A DNA stretch of 64,000 nt from Dipteris shenzhenensis (Eukaryota; Polypodiophyta; Polypodiopsida; Gleicheniales). The stretch is taken from assembly GCA_047967505.1 (NCBI GenBank), contig CM106540.1; one strand, 5' to 3'. This document shows positions 45,160 to 55,290 of this stretch, piece by piece (within the stretch, counting starts at the first letter, position 1; each line of letters starts with the position of its first letter). The notes beneath the pieces are model-generated. The model did no database searches. It was not told the DNA's origin and saw only the letters and a list, made by a program, of their open reading frames with translations. The position numbers were made by a program, and so were the translations under genes.

Positions 45160-46033
45160 CTGCTCTGTCACCTTGATATGCTTTGCAAATAATTTGGCCA
45201 GCTTATATTTTTGGGTCAAATCCTTCAATCCCCTGCAAATCAATAGTTCTTATCAACCTTCGAAAGCCATTTCTTTATACGAGTTCTGCAATTGGCATAG
45301 CTGCTTTTGAAGAGACTGTTACTTGAGAAGTTCAACGCAGCGTGAGGCCGAGCCACAAATCACAAGCAGCGCCGGGCTTCCTTTCTCCTTAATGGGAGGA
45401 TTCTCTCCACTCAAAAGCGCGTTCATCCACGACTCCCCTAAGATGCTTTTGACATGCCAAACCAGATTGTCAGCAGCGCGGTCTCTTTGCTCTGACAACT
45501 GCACAAGACTGTCCTCTGCTACACACACACCACGCTACCGTTACGCACAGTTCGTATGCTTGTAAGTCGAAAGTATCTTTAAACGTATGCTTGTAGGTCG
45601 AATGTATTTTTTAAATACTTTCATAATCCGAATAAATCCTTGACGGAACGGCTTTCCTCAGAGAGAACCAAGATGATAACCTGGGATAGGATCGAGCTCA
45701 AGATGAGACAAAGAGGACCCACGCGCTGAGTGGAATGAGTCAGTAAGCCACTTGGCTTGATAATCAAGAGCTTTCCATTGTACCGCAACTGCTTTTGTTT
45801 CCGCTGTATTGGCAAGCCGCAAGTTTCCCTTCTTCTCTCTGTTCTTGTGCTTCTTTTTGAGTTTGACAATCTTGCGTCCCTTGAAAACGGAACCACTTCT
45901 GGAAGGTCGTACCCTGACATCAGGACCCTGCGCAACCATTTGGATCAGCCAAATCTTGTCTGCCCTGCTTGGTTCACGTTGTCCGCAGTGCGCTACCTGC
46001 AGTGCCTCATTCGTCCCCCCAGTTGTTATCCAT
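45160..46033 (-). CDS. CMS1: CMS1/CMSS1-like ribosome-biogenesis protein, 5' exons
   Basis: Three minus-strand exons with GT-AG borders and matching phases: 46033-45680, 45518-45323, 45232-45160. They encode a basic stretch (KGRKIVKLKKKHKNREKKGN), YQAKWLTDSFHSARGSSLSH-LELDPIP, NLVWHVKSILGESWMNALLS, GSPALLVICGSASRCVELLK and LTQKYKLAKLFAKHIKVTEQ. This is the CMSS1 layout (small-subunit processome-associated, nucleolar, DEAD-helicase-like fold). The first ATG (MDNNWGDE, like the family's MADDLGDEWW start) runs into TGA after a G6 run. Either one G too many shifts the frame or translation starts at the ATG at 45939 (MVAQGPDV). Later exons (GTPxRI and beyond) are not found, so the gene is incomplete here. 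Confidence 0.8.
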
Positions 46034-46289
46034 GTCACTAAAACTAAATTTACAATCAATAAATTTATTAGAAAGCAGAGAATAGGAATTTAATGAAATA
46101 GAAAATACGAATTTTGTTGGCTGACATTGCATGCATGCTGGCAGAATTCAGGACTGGCCATGTGGAGTAGGGTAGGATTAAAGGATATGTGCATGCATGC
46201 AATTCGTTTTTTATCGTCAATATTCAACGCCGCACAGCTTTTGCTCTCCTCGTAAATTCAAATTCGCAATTTGTGTATTGTTGTTTCTG

Positions 46290-46590
46290 TGCTAATTCGC
46301 AGGTATTCCTTTCTTGTGAATTTGTAAATACTGTGTGTGTAGGTTTTGATCTCCTTCATAATTGCGAACTGTAGCAAATTGACAAACTCTGTTGCAAAGC
46401 ATATTCTAATTTATTGCACCGAATGAAGCGTTCTTTGTTGATTCGCAGGTTTCCTTCTTCTCCTCAATTCGTAAGTAGACTATGTGTAGGTTCTGATCTC
46501 CTTCGTAATAATTACGAACTGCAACAAATTGGAGATCTCTGTTGCAAAGCAATTCCAATTGATTGCGCGCTGAATGAAGCAATAGATTTG
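46290..46590. repeat. ~146-bp tandem duplication in a shared upstream region
   Basis: Two imperfect copies, each with ATTCGCAGGT, TGTGTAGGTTYTGATCTCCTTC, GCGAACTG/ACGAACTG, CTCTGTTGCAAAGCA and GAATGAAGC. They lie between the divergent CMS1-like and four-exon genes. Each copy contains CGCAG-G acceptor-like sequence, so it could also be an untranslated exon or intron border. Confidence 0.8.
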
Positions 46591-46725
46591 GAGGCTGGGG
46601 CCATGCAAGGATAGGTGTGGTTTTTCGGTAGAGTTTTGTTTGTCGTTCGTAAGTTCATGCGAGAGTGGATATTCGTTTGAGGCTCTCGGGTTCTAAAACT
46701 TGCTCCAGCGGTGGTTTTTCTTGCC

Positions 46726-46733
46726 TATAAAAA
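46726..46733 (+). promoter_or_regulatory. TATA-like box
   Basis: TATAAAAA lies 21-28 bp upstream of the ATG at 46754. If used, the transcript leader would be almost absent, so the true first exon may start elsewhere. Confidence 0.3.
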
Positions 46734-46753
46734 CACTACATGCATCATATGGT

Positions 46754-48361
46754 ATGGACAGTTCTATGGTTATCTTGGTGATAGTAGCTATGGACGTGTC
46801 TATTGAGTTCATGGAAACTGACAACGAAACTTTTGCTAAAGGTTTCCACTTTCGTCTATCTTCCAACGTTTTTTCTTTCTTCTAATTTCGTCATTCTTGA
46901 ATCATTTCAATTGGCTATCAACTAATGTTTATCTCATAATCATTTGCAATATAATAGACTTAGTGGTGGCAGGAATTGCCAACGCGTGCCCAGACTTTCA
47001 CGAGTCTCCTAGCACTCCTTCCAACAAAATCACGACTATTGAAGATCTGGAACAAGAAGTGAAGGGGAAGCATGTCGATGGTAAGTGAAAGTGGTAGTCG
47101 ATGGTCAGTGAAACTGCTCGTATCAGTAGACAAAGCTGTCCCATGCACCATCTTTTATCTGTCGCTTTCCCGTGAGCATACAAACCTCATCCTCCAGCAA
47201 GTGTCCATGAAGGAAACTTTCAAAGTACAGAGTTTGTCATCGTCCTTTGTCTCTCTCTTGGCTTTTGAACTTTTGTTTAGGCGTTTGAAGCCTCCCTCGC
47301 ATACGCTTCATTCTTTTGGAGCAGAGTGTCTGATGCACAAACAAACACTCTACTATACTCGTTTGTTTTGCAATTCAGAATTGCTGCTACCTCTCATATC
47401 TACTTTTCTTCATCTTCTTTTCCTGGCCTGCAAAAATTCCAATTGTTCTGCATATCCATATCTGTTGTTCCACCATCTAGATCTGCAAGCTGTTTTTCGC
47501 CATAGTATCCTTCTACGCTGGCTTGAAATAGTTTTCTTGTTGATAACCTTGCAGCAGTTATTGCTCTTCGCTTGATGGAGATGTTAAATATGTTGTTCCT
47601 ATATCTGTGCTGAGTTAGTCTATTTCTACAGCAACATTAATGTTGGTTATACTTGGTTGTGGGTGCCCTATGTTGAAAGTCTCCTAAATTGGGATTTTGT
47701 TCATTTTTTACACCCGCCCCCCTTGTGTTGAAGGACTGCTACCCCTGCTTATGTTCGATAGGTATTTGTTTCTCTCTGGATTAGGAAATGCATACAAATT
47801 ACACACTCACTATTTTAATGCTAATCACATAATTATTTGTTTGCTATTATTGAGACCATCTTATGCGTGTGTATGGCATTTTCCAAGTCTTTAATAGTGT
47901 TTCTTTGTTTCGTTTTTCAATTGTAATAGCCATATCAGCATGCTCTTATGTTGAGAAGACTTCATCTCCTCCCTCTCCAAAAGCGAATTTAATGTTGCTT
48001 GCTTCTCCTAGTCGGCCCCCTAAGGAAAACCTTTTGAAGAATTCTCCAATTAGGAAAACACCATGGCGCTCATTGAAAATTTCTTTTCATGAGGTCGCCC
48101 AAGAGGCGTATGCCCAAGGTAAACATTTTTTCCTTTATATTTGCATTTGTATTTTGAATTACTTGTTTTTATTGTTTTCACTTTCTTTTGAATCTAGTGA
48201 AGAAGCTCGTACGTGCAAATCCGAAGTACGTTAGTTTTAAATCAACAATCACTTCTTATGTGCATCGCTCACATAAATCTATTCATGTGGACCCCTCTCT
48301 TGGAAACAAATCCCCAACAAAACAAGTTGAAAGTCAAGTTATAAACATTGAGTCGAATTAG
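46754..48361 (+). CDS. Unrecognised four-exon gene (179 aa)
   Basis: Exons 46754-46841, 46973-47080, 47939-48118 and 48198-48361 join through GT-AG introns, all in phase 1. They total 540 nt, exactly 179 codons plus TAG, with no internal stop. Sequence along the protein: MDSSMVILVIVAMDVSIEFM, FHESPSTPSNKITTIEDLEQ, TSSPPSPKANLMLLASPSRP, NSPIRKTPWRSLKISFHEVA, YAQVKKLVRANPKYVSFKST. The middle is Ser/Pro-rich with SPxxK/SPIRKTP sites of CDK type, followed by a likely helix (SFHEVAQEAYAQVKKLV). No family is recognised; it looks nuclear or regulatory by composition only. The first exon donor (G|GTTTCC) is the weakest junction. It is divergent to the CMS1-like gene. Confidence 0.55.
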
Positions 48362-48758
48362 TTGGCAAATGACTTTCAAATGTTATAATTTCATTGACAT
48401 TTGAGGTTGTTACAAGTACTAAGAACAATTTCTACAAACTTTGTATTATTATTTAAAGTACTATTGTTGATTAAATGACATTTGAATGTAGGAAATTATG
48501 CTTATAACTTTGCAACGTAAGAAATTATGCTTGTAAATTAATACAAAAGGTTGAATAGTATCATTTTGAATATCGTGTGTTATTTTCTTACATTTCAATT
48601 CAATGTTAATTGAATAATTCTAATATATAAAGGTATCTCTTTGTAAATTTCTACTATTTAATCATTAGACAAATGGACATCATTTTCATAAGTATTAGAT
48701 TGTTTTATAAAATTTAATCTTGATATTCGTTATAGCAACTTCCATTTGTATTCACAGC

Positions 48759-50178
48759 AAGCAAGCACCTTCTCTCCAAAGAAGATAATGACGAAGTGAA
48801 CTCATACAATGGAGTTAATGATTTCAAGAACATGCAATTTTCACCACATAGTTGCCCATCCAACGCCAAAGCCATAATTGCATCCAAAGATAACTTTGTG
48901 GGAGGGGGGAATTCTCTAGTACCCCTAGGGATAAGTCACCTATCAAATTGTACACCACATAGATTTGCTTTTGAGGGCAAACTACTTTGCAAGTATGGTA
49001 CTTACAAAGTTGTAAACCCCAAATATCCTACATTCTTGAAAGACGACTTCACCGACAAATTCTATTCCCATGTAGTAACTTTGCTCATTCCTTCAACTTA
49101 TATACATCAATTTGTAAATATTTTACAAATTGGAGAATTTTATAGAGTATAGAGGGCCTCCGTAGTTGCAAGAGGACCGAAAGAAGGTGGAACATCAAAA
49201 TTCTATCAACTTGTTGATGCAACCACTTGCATCATTAGGGGGAACCTTTTGAGGGAAATCTTCGTTTATTACCGGATCATTCACTTTGGACATGTGTTCA
49301 TTGGCAGCTGAAAATATAAACTTTGGAAAGTGAAGTGTTTCCAATGTTATGGGAGCTATTGCAATTGTCATAATAAAGGTTGCAAGTGATGAAGGAATGG
49401 CATATCAACTTATAGTTGCAGATGGTCCTCGAGACGAAGATAGAGCGGCGGTAAGGTTTCATGCTAATTGATTAATACCATAGTCTTTTGTCTCACCTAA
49501 ACAATTGCCTAACTTTTATATATGTTTCCTTGTTTATTGTTGCTATAGCTATCTTTTGTCAAAGAATGCACCCTCACTCAGCTAGTCCAATAGTTTAATG
49601 AAGAAGGTGTTGTTATGTATGTACTCAAGAATGTGTCATTCTTGAAGGCAAAATGAATAATTTGCATCTTTGACCACCATTTTAGAAAAGTTGCCCGATG
49701 GTCCAGTCAAAGATGGCTTGAAATAAGCTTTGGTTAGCCAAGTTGCAAGACTAGGATATGACACACAGATAATTTCTCCACATGCAATTTAATTTAGCCA
49801 CAATGATGTTTAAATTCAATTACAGCAATGTTTGCCCAAATATAGGTATTCGGCGTTATGCACTTCACCAACATCAATGTAGACTTACTTGCGTTCATTT
49901 GCGAGTCATGAGGAGGCGTTCGTGTTAGTCGAGATCCTCTACATCTATATTGCTTCTCTTGCAAGGGTCCTCAAGCTATTGCACAAATCCCTTTCTTGAT
50001 TGGAGATATTGTCCAGCGTGCAGGTGACCAAGTGCTTGTTCATATTAGAGGTCCCTACCTTGACATTGTTCTTTCCTTGGGTATTCCTTTTGTGGAGTTG
50101 TACAAGCAGGACGTCATGATGGCTTGCGAAAAGCTTAGGAGCAGTAAGCCTAGTGGGAGCTCCACCGTGAATACTTAA
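48759..50178 (+). pseudogene. OB-fold (RPA-like) multi-exon remnant
   Basis: After an acceptor (TTCACAG at 48758), a frame reads SKHLLSKEDNDEV through FAFEGKLLCKYGTYKVVNPK, SHVVTLLIPSTYIHQFV and ILQIGEFYRV. A TAG follows, then RASVVARGPKEGG, SKFYQLVDATTCI. A further exon, IIKVASDEGMAYQLIVADGP (to 49451), splices by GT-AG to LSFVKECTLTQLVQ (from 49549). A last one has LHLYCFSCKGPQAIAQIPFL and QVLVHIRGPYLDIVLSLGIP, ending at 50178. The beta-rich blocks and CxxC recall RPA70-type OB-folds, which plant Helitrons often carry. At least two stops. It sits directly upstream of the Helentron Rep on the same strand. Confidence 0.4.
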
Positions 50179-50249
50179 TGTGCTTGTCTTCTTTGGTGTC
50201 ATTTCATGAATTCTTTGTCGTAAGGACATCATATTTTATAAACACCACA

Positions 50250-51265
50250 ATGAGTGCAATAAACATAGAAGAAGTACTTCACGCAAACAAATTGTCGCAA
50301 AATCAAGAGTTCATGATGCAAAACCCTCTCAACTCAAATACTCTTATTTGTATTTTTGAGGTTTTTCCTGCCATAACATACCAACAATTGCTAACAATTC
50401 TATTTGAAAACATTATTGCTACATTTGAGACGACAAACAATCCATGGCATACATTTGCAAAGATTCCACAAACAACAATAGTGTCTATATAGACAATCCA
50501 ACATTTCGTAGAAAACTCTTATAGTTCTTGTGCCTTCTTATGATAGACATTCTCCAACGTTTTTGTGCTATTTTCAAGTCCTCTTTCCATTTAGTAGTTT
50601 TTAACAAAAGCAAATTGTTGAGAAAGATAGCAATATGCAATAAGAAACAAAGTGATGTCAAAGAATTATTGCTTGATGAATTAACTTCTCCTTGTACAAT
50701 CACTCCATTGAAACAATTACAAGGTAAGCGTGCTTACAACATATGGAGTAAAGATGATGATCTTTGTTTACATAACTTCATTCAACAATTTCCAAGTTCT
50801 CCAGCAAAAGACATAGCATTTGTCTTTCTTCAATGTTCTTCTCGAACAAATTATACAATGCAAAACACTTTGAATAAAATATACAAGATGAGAAGAGTAA
50901 TCCTAGAACAAAATCTTCCACTTGAACAAAATAATACAACAACAGAGCCTACTTTAGAACAGGCAAAACACCTAAAGAGAAAAAGAACAATAATATCTCA
51001 TGTCCAAAAATATACAAAGAAGATCCTTGATACTCCCAGTTTTGCTTGCATTTATTGCGGGATGTTAACATTTCGAGCAAAACTACAAAAACTTAAAGAG
51101 GACATGGCTATTTTCCTTGTAGCTAATGGAATTCACGAATCAACACCTCAATCAAGTAAAGCTTTTCTATGTACTCTATGCTACAAAGACATCAAGAATG
51201 ACAAAATACCCATCCTTTCTACCAAGAATATGAAAATGGTTGATGTGAAAACTAAATGCTATTGA
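50250..51265 (+). pseudogene. Helentron N-terminal region with CxxC fingers
   Basis: A short frame from ATG 50250 (MSAINIEEVLHANKLSQNQE) stops at 50492. The main frame 50528-51265 follows. It contains a basic stretch (EQAKHLKRKRTIISHV), ACIYCG at about 51046-51060 and FLCTLCYKDIKNDKIPIL at about 51166-51215, the paired CxxC motifs that precede Rep in Helentrons. The next frame gives IEACLVAIKIPFAQIREV, the conserved link to Rep. Confidence 0.75.
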
Positions 51266-51269
51266 AGCA

Positions 51270-52455
51270 TGCTTAGTTGCTATTAAAATACCATTTGCTC
51301 AAATAAGAGAAGTAATAGAACATACGTCATACCAAACCATAGTAGAATGGGAATTAATGAATGTAGACAGATGCTTCGCACTGTCAATAGATAATATTTT
51401 CTTCAAAACAATGAAAATCCTCATCAAACAAATACTTTCTTCATCTTGGGTGCACATGCGCAAAGGCCAATCACAAGGGAGGTCACTTCAAGCAAAGGAT
51501 GCAATAATAGATACTAACATTGAGAAACTATTGCAATCGAATATAGGTTATCGTGACTTTGCACACCTTCAAACATCATCAGACTACAAATACTATCTCA
51601 AAAAATATATATTTGCAATGGTCAGACAATTGGGAACCCCAACTTTTTTCATCACATTGTCATCTGCAGAAAAACTTTGGAACCCAATTATAGATTGCCT
51701 TAAGCAACTAAACCCAAATTCATATACCACAAGCCAAAGCAATTCAAACAACGAGATTAGAAACCTCATACGCTCGGATCCAGTTACTATAGCAAGGTAT
51801 TACGTCCATAAATTTCAAGCTCTTAAAACATTGCTTCGAAATGATCCCTCCACTCTTGGAAAAATGAATGACTTCTTCTTTGTCATAGAGTTTCAAAATA
51901 GGGGAAGCACGGCCTCCTGTGGATCGATAGTGCACCAATTTTTGGAATTTTACTAACAATCAAGTCATTGCTATTAGAAGATGCAACATTGACACTAGAC
52001 TACACTTTTTTCTTAACATCTATAAAATTATTAGAACACAAATACATTCAAAGTCTTCATTCTTGTATTTCACAACCCACAATATTATTTAAAAGAGATC
52101 CTAAAGACATATATACAAATAACTTCAATCCAACGTTGTCTAATTTATGGGGAGCAAACATTGATGTACAATTTATACTAAATCCACATGGGGCTACTGC
52201 ATACTGCACATTGTACATGACAAAAGTAGATAAAGAGACTAAATAAGCAGTTAAAGCAGCTATGTGGATGGTAGAAAACGCACAACCCAACAAACGCATC
52301 AGGTGTATAGGCAATGCAATTTTGAATACTCAACACATAAGCTCCCAACAAGCTATATATCTGTCTTTATCACTACCTCTTTCAACATCATCTAGATGCT
52401 TCCAATACATCAACACAAGTCCACTAGAAAAACGTACATTGTTATTGAAGTGACG
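51270..52455 (+). pseudogene. Helentron Rep (HUH-type) nuclease
   Basis: NIGYRDFAHLQTSSDYKYYL, MVRQLGTPTFFITLSSAEKL, IRSDPVTIARYYVHKFQAL and MNDFFFVIEFQNRGS lead to the HUH site. There, RGS is followed in another frame by HGLLWIDSAPIFG: the second His remains but the first is lost with a small deletion at about 51907-51911. Downstream, FILNPHGATAYCTLYMTKVD (52163-52225) keeps both catalytic-type tyrosines (52202-52204, 52214-52216). IGNAILNTQHISSQQAIYLS and YINTSPLEKRTLLLK end the domain. In active elements it nicks and joins single-stranded ends during rolling-circle transposition. Confidence 0.88.
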
Positions 52456-54428
52456 AAAACAACTATAGCAACTAGACCTAGACAATACAAAATATTATCT
52501 TCGACAACATCATTACTAAATATTTAAAATGCCCCATGAATCTACAACACATTTGTCTAGCAAGCTTTGCAAGCCAATACACCCTCTCAGCAACATCCCC
52601 AAAAAAGCGCAAGAAGGAAATGGTTATACGCTTCAACAACTACATCGCAAACAGTGATCCAAAAAACCACTACAGAGTTATATGCACTGTGTTCCTACGA
52701 TATCAAGTAGTGGAACCAACTGTTGATGACTTAAGTGCTACATGGCGTGACAAATACAATGATAATAAAGAAATCCTAGACAAAAATAAGACACATTTTA
52801 ACAAAATTAGTAAATCGCTATCACAAAATTGTGCAAATGTTTCTAGTACTACAACAAGCTCAAAACAATCCCATGACAAAATTTTGAATATGTACGACAT
52901 TGCCGTTGATATGCAAAAGACAAGAAACGAAAAAACGACACCAAAATCATTGCTCTTAGCATATAAACTACTACCACAAAATGAGCATTACACCACATTG
53001 AGAAAACTGAATGAGCAATAATGTTTAATTTTGAATGACATCATGTTACAGAAGAGAGTGGAACCACAAAAAAAAGTAGATCTCTTTTTGACCAGCAACA
53101 CAGGTACAGGAAAAACTCACATTACTAGTGCTTATACAAGCACCTCTAAGGTTTTACTCACACAAACAACTACCAACATTGATTTGCCAAAAGTTTTGTT
53201 GCTTGCATACACTGGGAAGGCAGCATCCGATATTGAAGGAACAACTATTCACTCAGCTCTCCATTTGCCTCTAATGGCATCCCATTACATAAGTCTTTCA
53301 ACAAAGAAGCTCCAAGAACTATCACAAATTTACAAAGACCTCCAACTAGTGGTCTTCGACGAAGTCTCTCTGATCGAACATAGTACGCTAGTCGCTATAG
53401 ATATGCAGCTTAGGGAGATCATACACAACCACGTGCTACCATTTGGAGGAGTAGACATACTATTGTGTGGAGACCTCTACCAAGCTAGCCCCACAAAAGA
53501 TTCATGGATTTTTATGGAAAAAATAGTAAACAATTCAAAATTTTATACCTATTGGCAGAAAAATGTACTCCTCTATGAGCTAACCACACCTATGCGTCAA
53601 AAAAATCAACAATTTATACAAGTCCTTAACAAAATAAGAGTGGGAGAACACACTGTCGATGACATAGCATATATAAACAAAAATTACATTCGCAAGCCTA
53701 TGAACAAACAAGGCGTACCTCACCTTTTCTACACGAATGCAACAAAAGACATTCAGAACAAAGTAGTATTTGAATTGCCAACAACAAGCCTATACATCAT
53801 TCAAGAAACTGACAAAAAACACAAAACATGTAGCAAAAAAATAGCAATACTAGCAGACCCAAAAATCACTGGTGGCCTGCACAAATTACTACACTTGAAA
53901 CCTAGGATGATAGTAGAAATATGCTCCAAAAATTTGGACATTTTAGATGGATTGGTCAATGGCGCATATGCCATATTCAAAGACTCAAGTGAAAATAAAG
54001 AACCACATGTTCTTTGGGTCCTATTCAACAACAACAACATCAGCAAAATGGCACATCTCAACAACAAACATATATACAATAACAAAATCCCTTCCACTTG
54101 GACACCAATACATCCAATCACTCACGAATTCCAAATTGGTAAAGACCACTTGAATACAGTATCTCGAACACAATTTCTGATACAACCAGTTGCTGCAAGG
54201 ACAATCCACCATTCTCAAGGTCTATCCATGGACACCCTAGCATTTGATCCCTCCTCCATCAAATCTCATGGCCTTGCATACACATCCCTATCCCGCGTAC
54301 ACAACCCCAAAATTTTGTTTATCATCAATCCAATTGAAAACAAACACATCAAAGTTGATCCCAATGTTCTCAAAGAAATTGAGCTCTTGAAAAAACAAAG
54401 ATTATGGAATAGACTTCTCCAACCATAA
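52456..54428 (+). pseudogene. Helentron PIF1-type helicase
   Basis: The linker (52536-53021, HICLASFASQY, HYRVICTVFLRYQVVEPTVD) is followed by one TAA. A 465-codon helicase frame (53031-54428) is free of stops. SF1B motifs: Walker A NTGTGKTHITSAY (about 53097-53130); AYTGKAASDIEGTTIHSALH (Ia); VVFDEVSLIEHSTL (DE box, about 53350); DILLCGDLYQASP (III); ELTTPMRQKNQQFIQVLNKI (IV); ARTIHHSQGLSMDTLAF (V); AYTSLSRVHNPKILFII (VI). All catalytic motifs are intact. It would unwind the displaced strand 5'-3' in the nucleus. Confidence 0.93.
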
Positions 54429-54450
54429 TAACAAACTTAAAACTTTACAA

Positions 54451-55060
54451 TCACTCAATACTAGAGGTATAAAATCACACTTTCAAGATACAATTAATGA
54501 CAAAAGCCTCCTAAATGCATCAATACTTTGTTTTCAAGAATTGCATAACAACTCTTCCAACATCCTCCACTTGCCAGAATTCAAATGCTTACAAAGAACA
54601 AATGGCATTGGAATTGTAAGTTACAAAAAAGACATCCATTTGATAAGAGAACAATATATCCAAAATAAAAATTGTGAATGCCTACTAACAATTTTCTCAA
54701 CTAAAAGAAATGAAGAAATTGCTGGTATCAATGTATACAATTCCCCTTCAACATCAACCACATCACTTAACTCATGCCTTCAAACACTACTAACCGATAT
54801 ATAAACATCCACAAAAATAACAATTATCGGAGACTTCAATATCAACTACCACAGTTCAAACAATAGAACAAAAGAACTCTCCACATTCATGTACAAGTGG
54901 AACATGACACAATTAATTAACCAACCAACTACAATTCACAGTTCTACTATAGGTCATATTTGGACAAATAAACCACAAGATCACTACATACACAGCACAA
55001 AATTTATTTACTGGGACAGACCATTCACTCATTTATACAAACATAGATATCCCATCTCAA
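54451..55060 (+). pseudogene. Helentron C-terminal AP-like endonuclease
   Basis: After the helicase stop, a continuing plus-strand reading gives SLNTRGIKSHFQDTINDKSL, ASILCFQELHN (catalytic Glu of the QE motif, about 54520-54550), GIGIVSYKKD, IAGINVYNSPS, TIIGDFNINYHSS (GDFNxN, 54829-54850), TTIHSSTIGHIWTN (normally SxIDHIW; Asp replaced by Gly) and, after a one-base shift, TDHSLIYTNIDIPS (the SDH motif, about 55010-55050). This is the exonuclease-endonuclease-phosphatase fold as in LINE endonucleases and Helentron C-termini. One stop at 54802 plus the shift disable it. Confidence 0.85.
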
Positions 55061-55176
55061 TAGGCCTATTGAATGTAATTCATCTTGTTATGTTACCTAC
55101 TATAAAGTTTCTTTTTAAAGACCCTTTAAAAGCAGATCAACTTGTGTTCTATTCAGCCACTTGGGACAGTGCTATA

Positions 55177-55190
55177 GGCACATATGTGCC
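55177..55190. other. Perfect 14-bp palindrome
   Basis: GGCACATATGTGCC lies about 120 bp after the last endonuclease motif. Rolling-circle elements end near a short hairpin, so this could mark the 3' end. No CTRR terminus follows and the loop is absent, so the link is tentative. Confidence 0.3.
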
Positions 55191-55194
55191 CCTT

Positions 55195-55290
55195 GTTTTT
55201 GGCCTGCCACAGGGAGGCTTAAGTGAAAGTGAAAAATGAATAGCAATGTTTTTGGCCTGCCAGTGAAAGTGAAAAATGAATAGCAACGTT
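55195..55290. repeat. Imperfect tandem duplication
   Basis: GTTTTTGGCCTGCC...AGTGAAAGTGAAAAATGAAT occurs twice in tandem; the second copy lacks 13 bp. It may be part of a transposon end or post-insertion slippage. Confidence 0.8.

Larger units (their letters stand above)
50250..55060 (+). mobile_element. Helentron (Helitron2-type rolling-circle transposon), decayed
   Basis: One plus-strand polyprotein-like region: N-terminal zinc fingers, Rep nuclease, PIF1-type helicase, then an AP-endonuclease-like domain. Canonical Helitrons have Rep-helicase only; the C-terminal endonuclease and the Rep wording (MVRQLGTPTFFITLSSAEK, IEFQNRGS, AYCTLYMTK, INTSPLEKRTLLLK) are Helentron/Helitron2 features. 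Frame breaks occur at 50492-50528, near 51265, 51912, 52245, 52450, 53019 (a stop) and 54426, so the copy is dead. Terminal sequences are not identified. Bases are strongly A-rich on the coding strand (Asn/Lys/Thr-rich protein), unlike the neighbours. Confidence 0.9.

Noticed and set aside
45757-46093. Two plus-strand frames of 94 codons
   Set aside because: They are antisense to the first CMS1-like exon, which has splice-consistent family similarity.
48198-48800. Extension of the four-exon gene into the OB-fold remnant
   Set aside because: I found no splice donor in exon 4 that gives a convincing phase-1 join to 48759; the natural TAG at 48359-48361 gives a complete 180-codon model instead.
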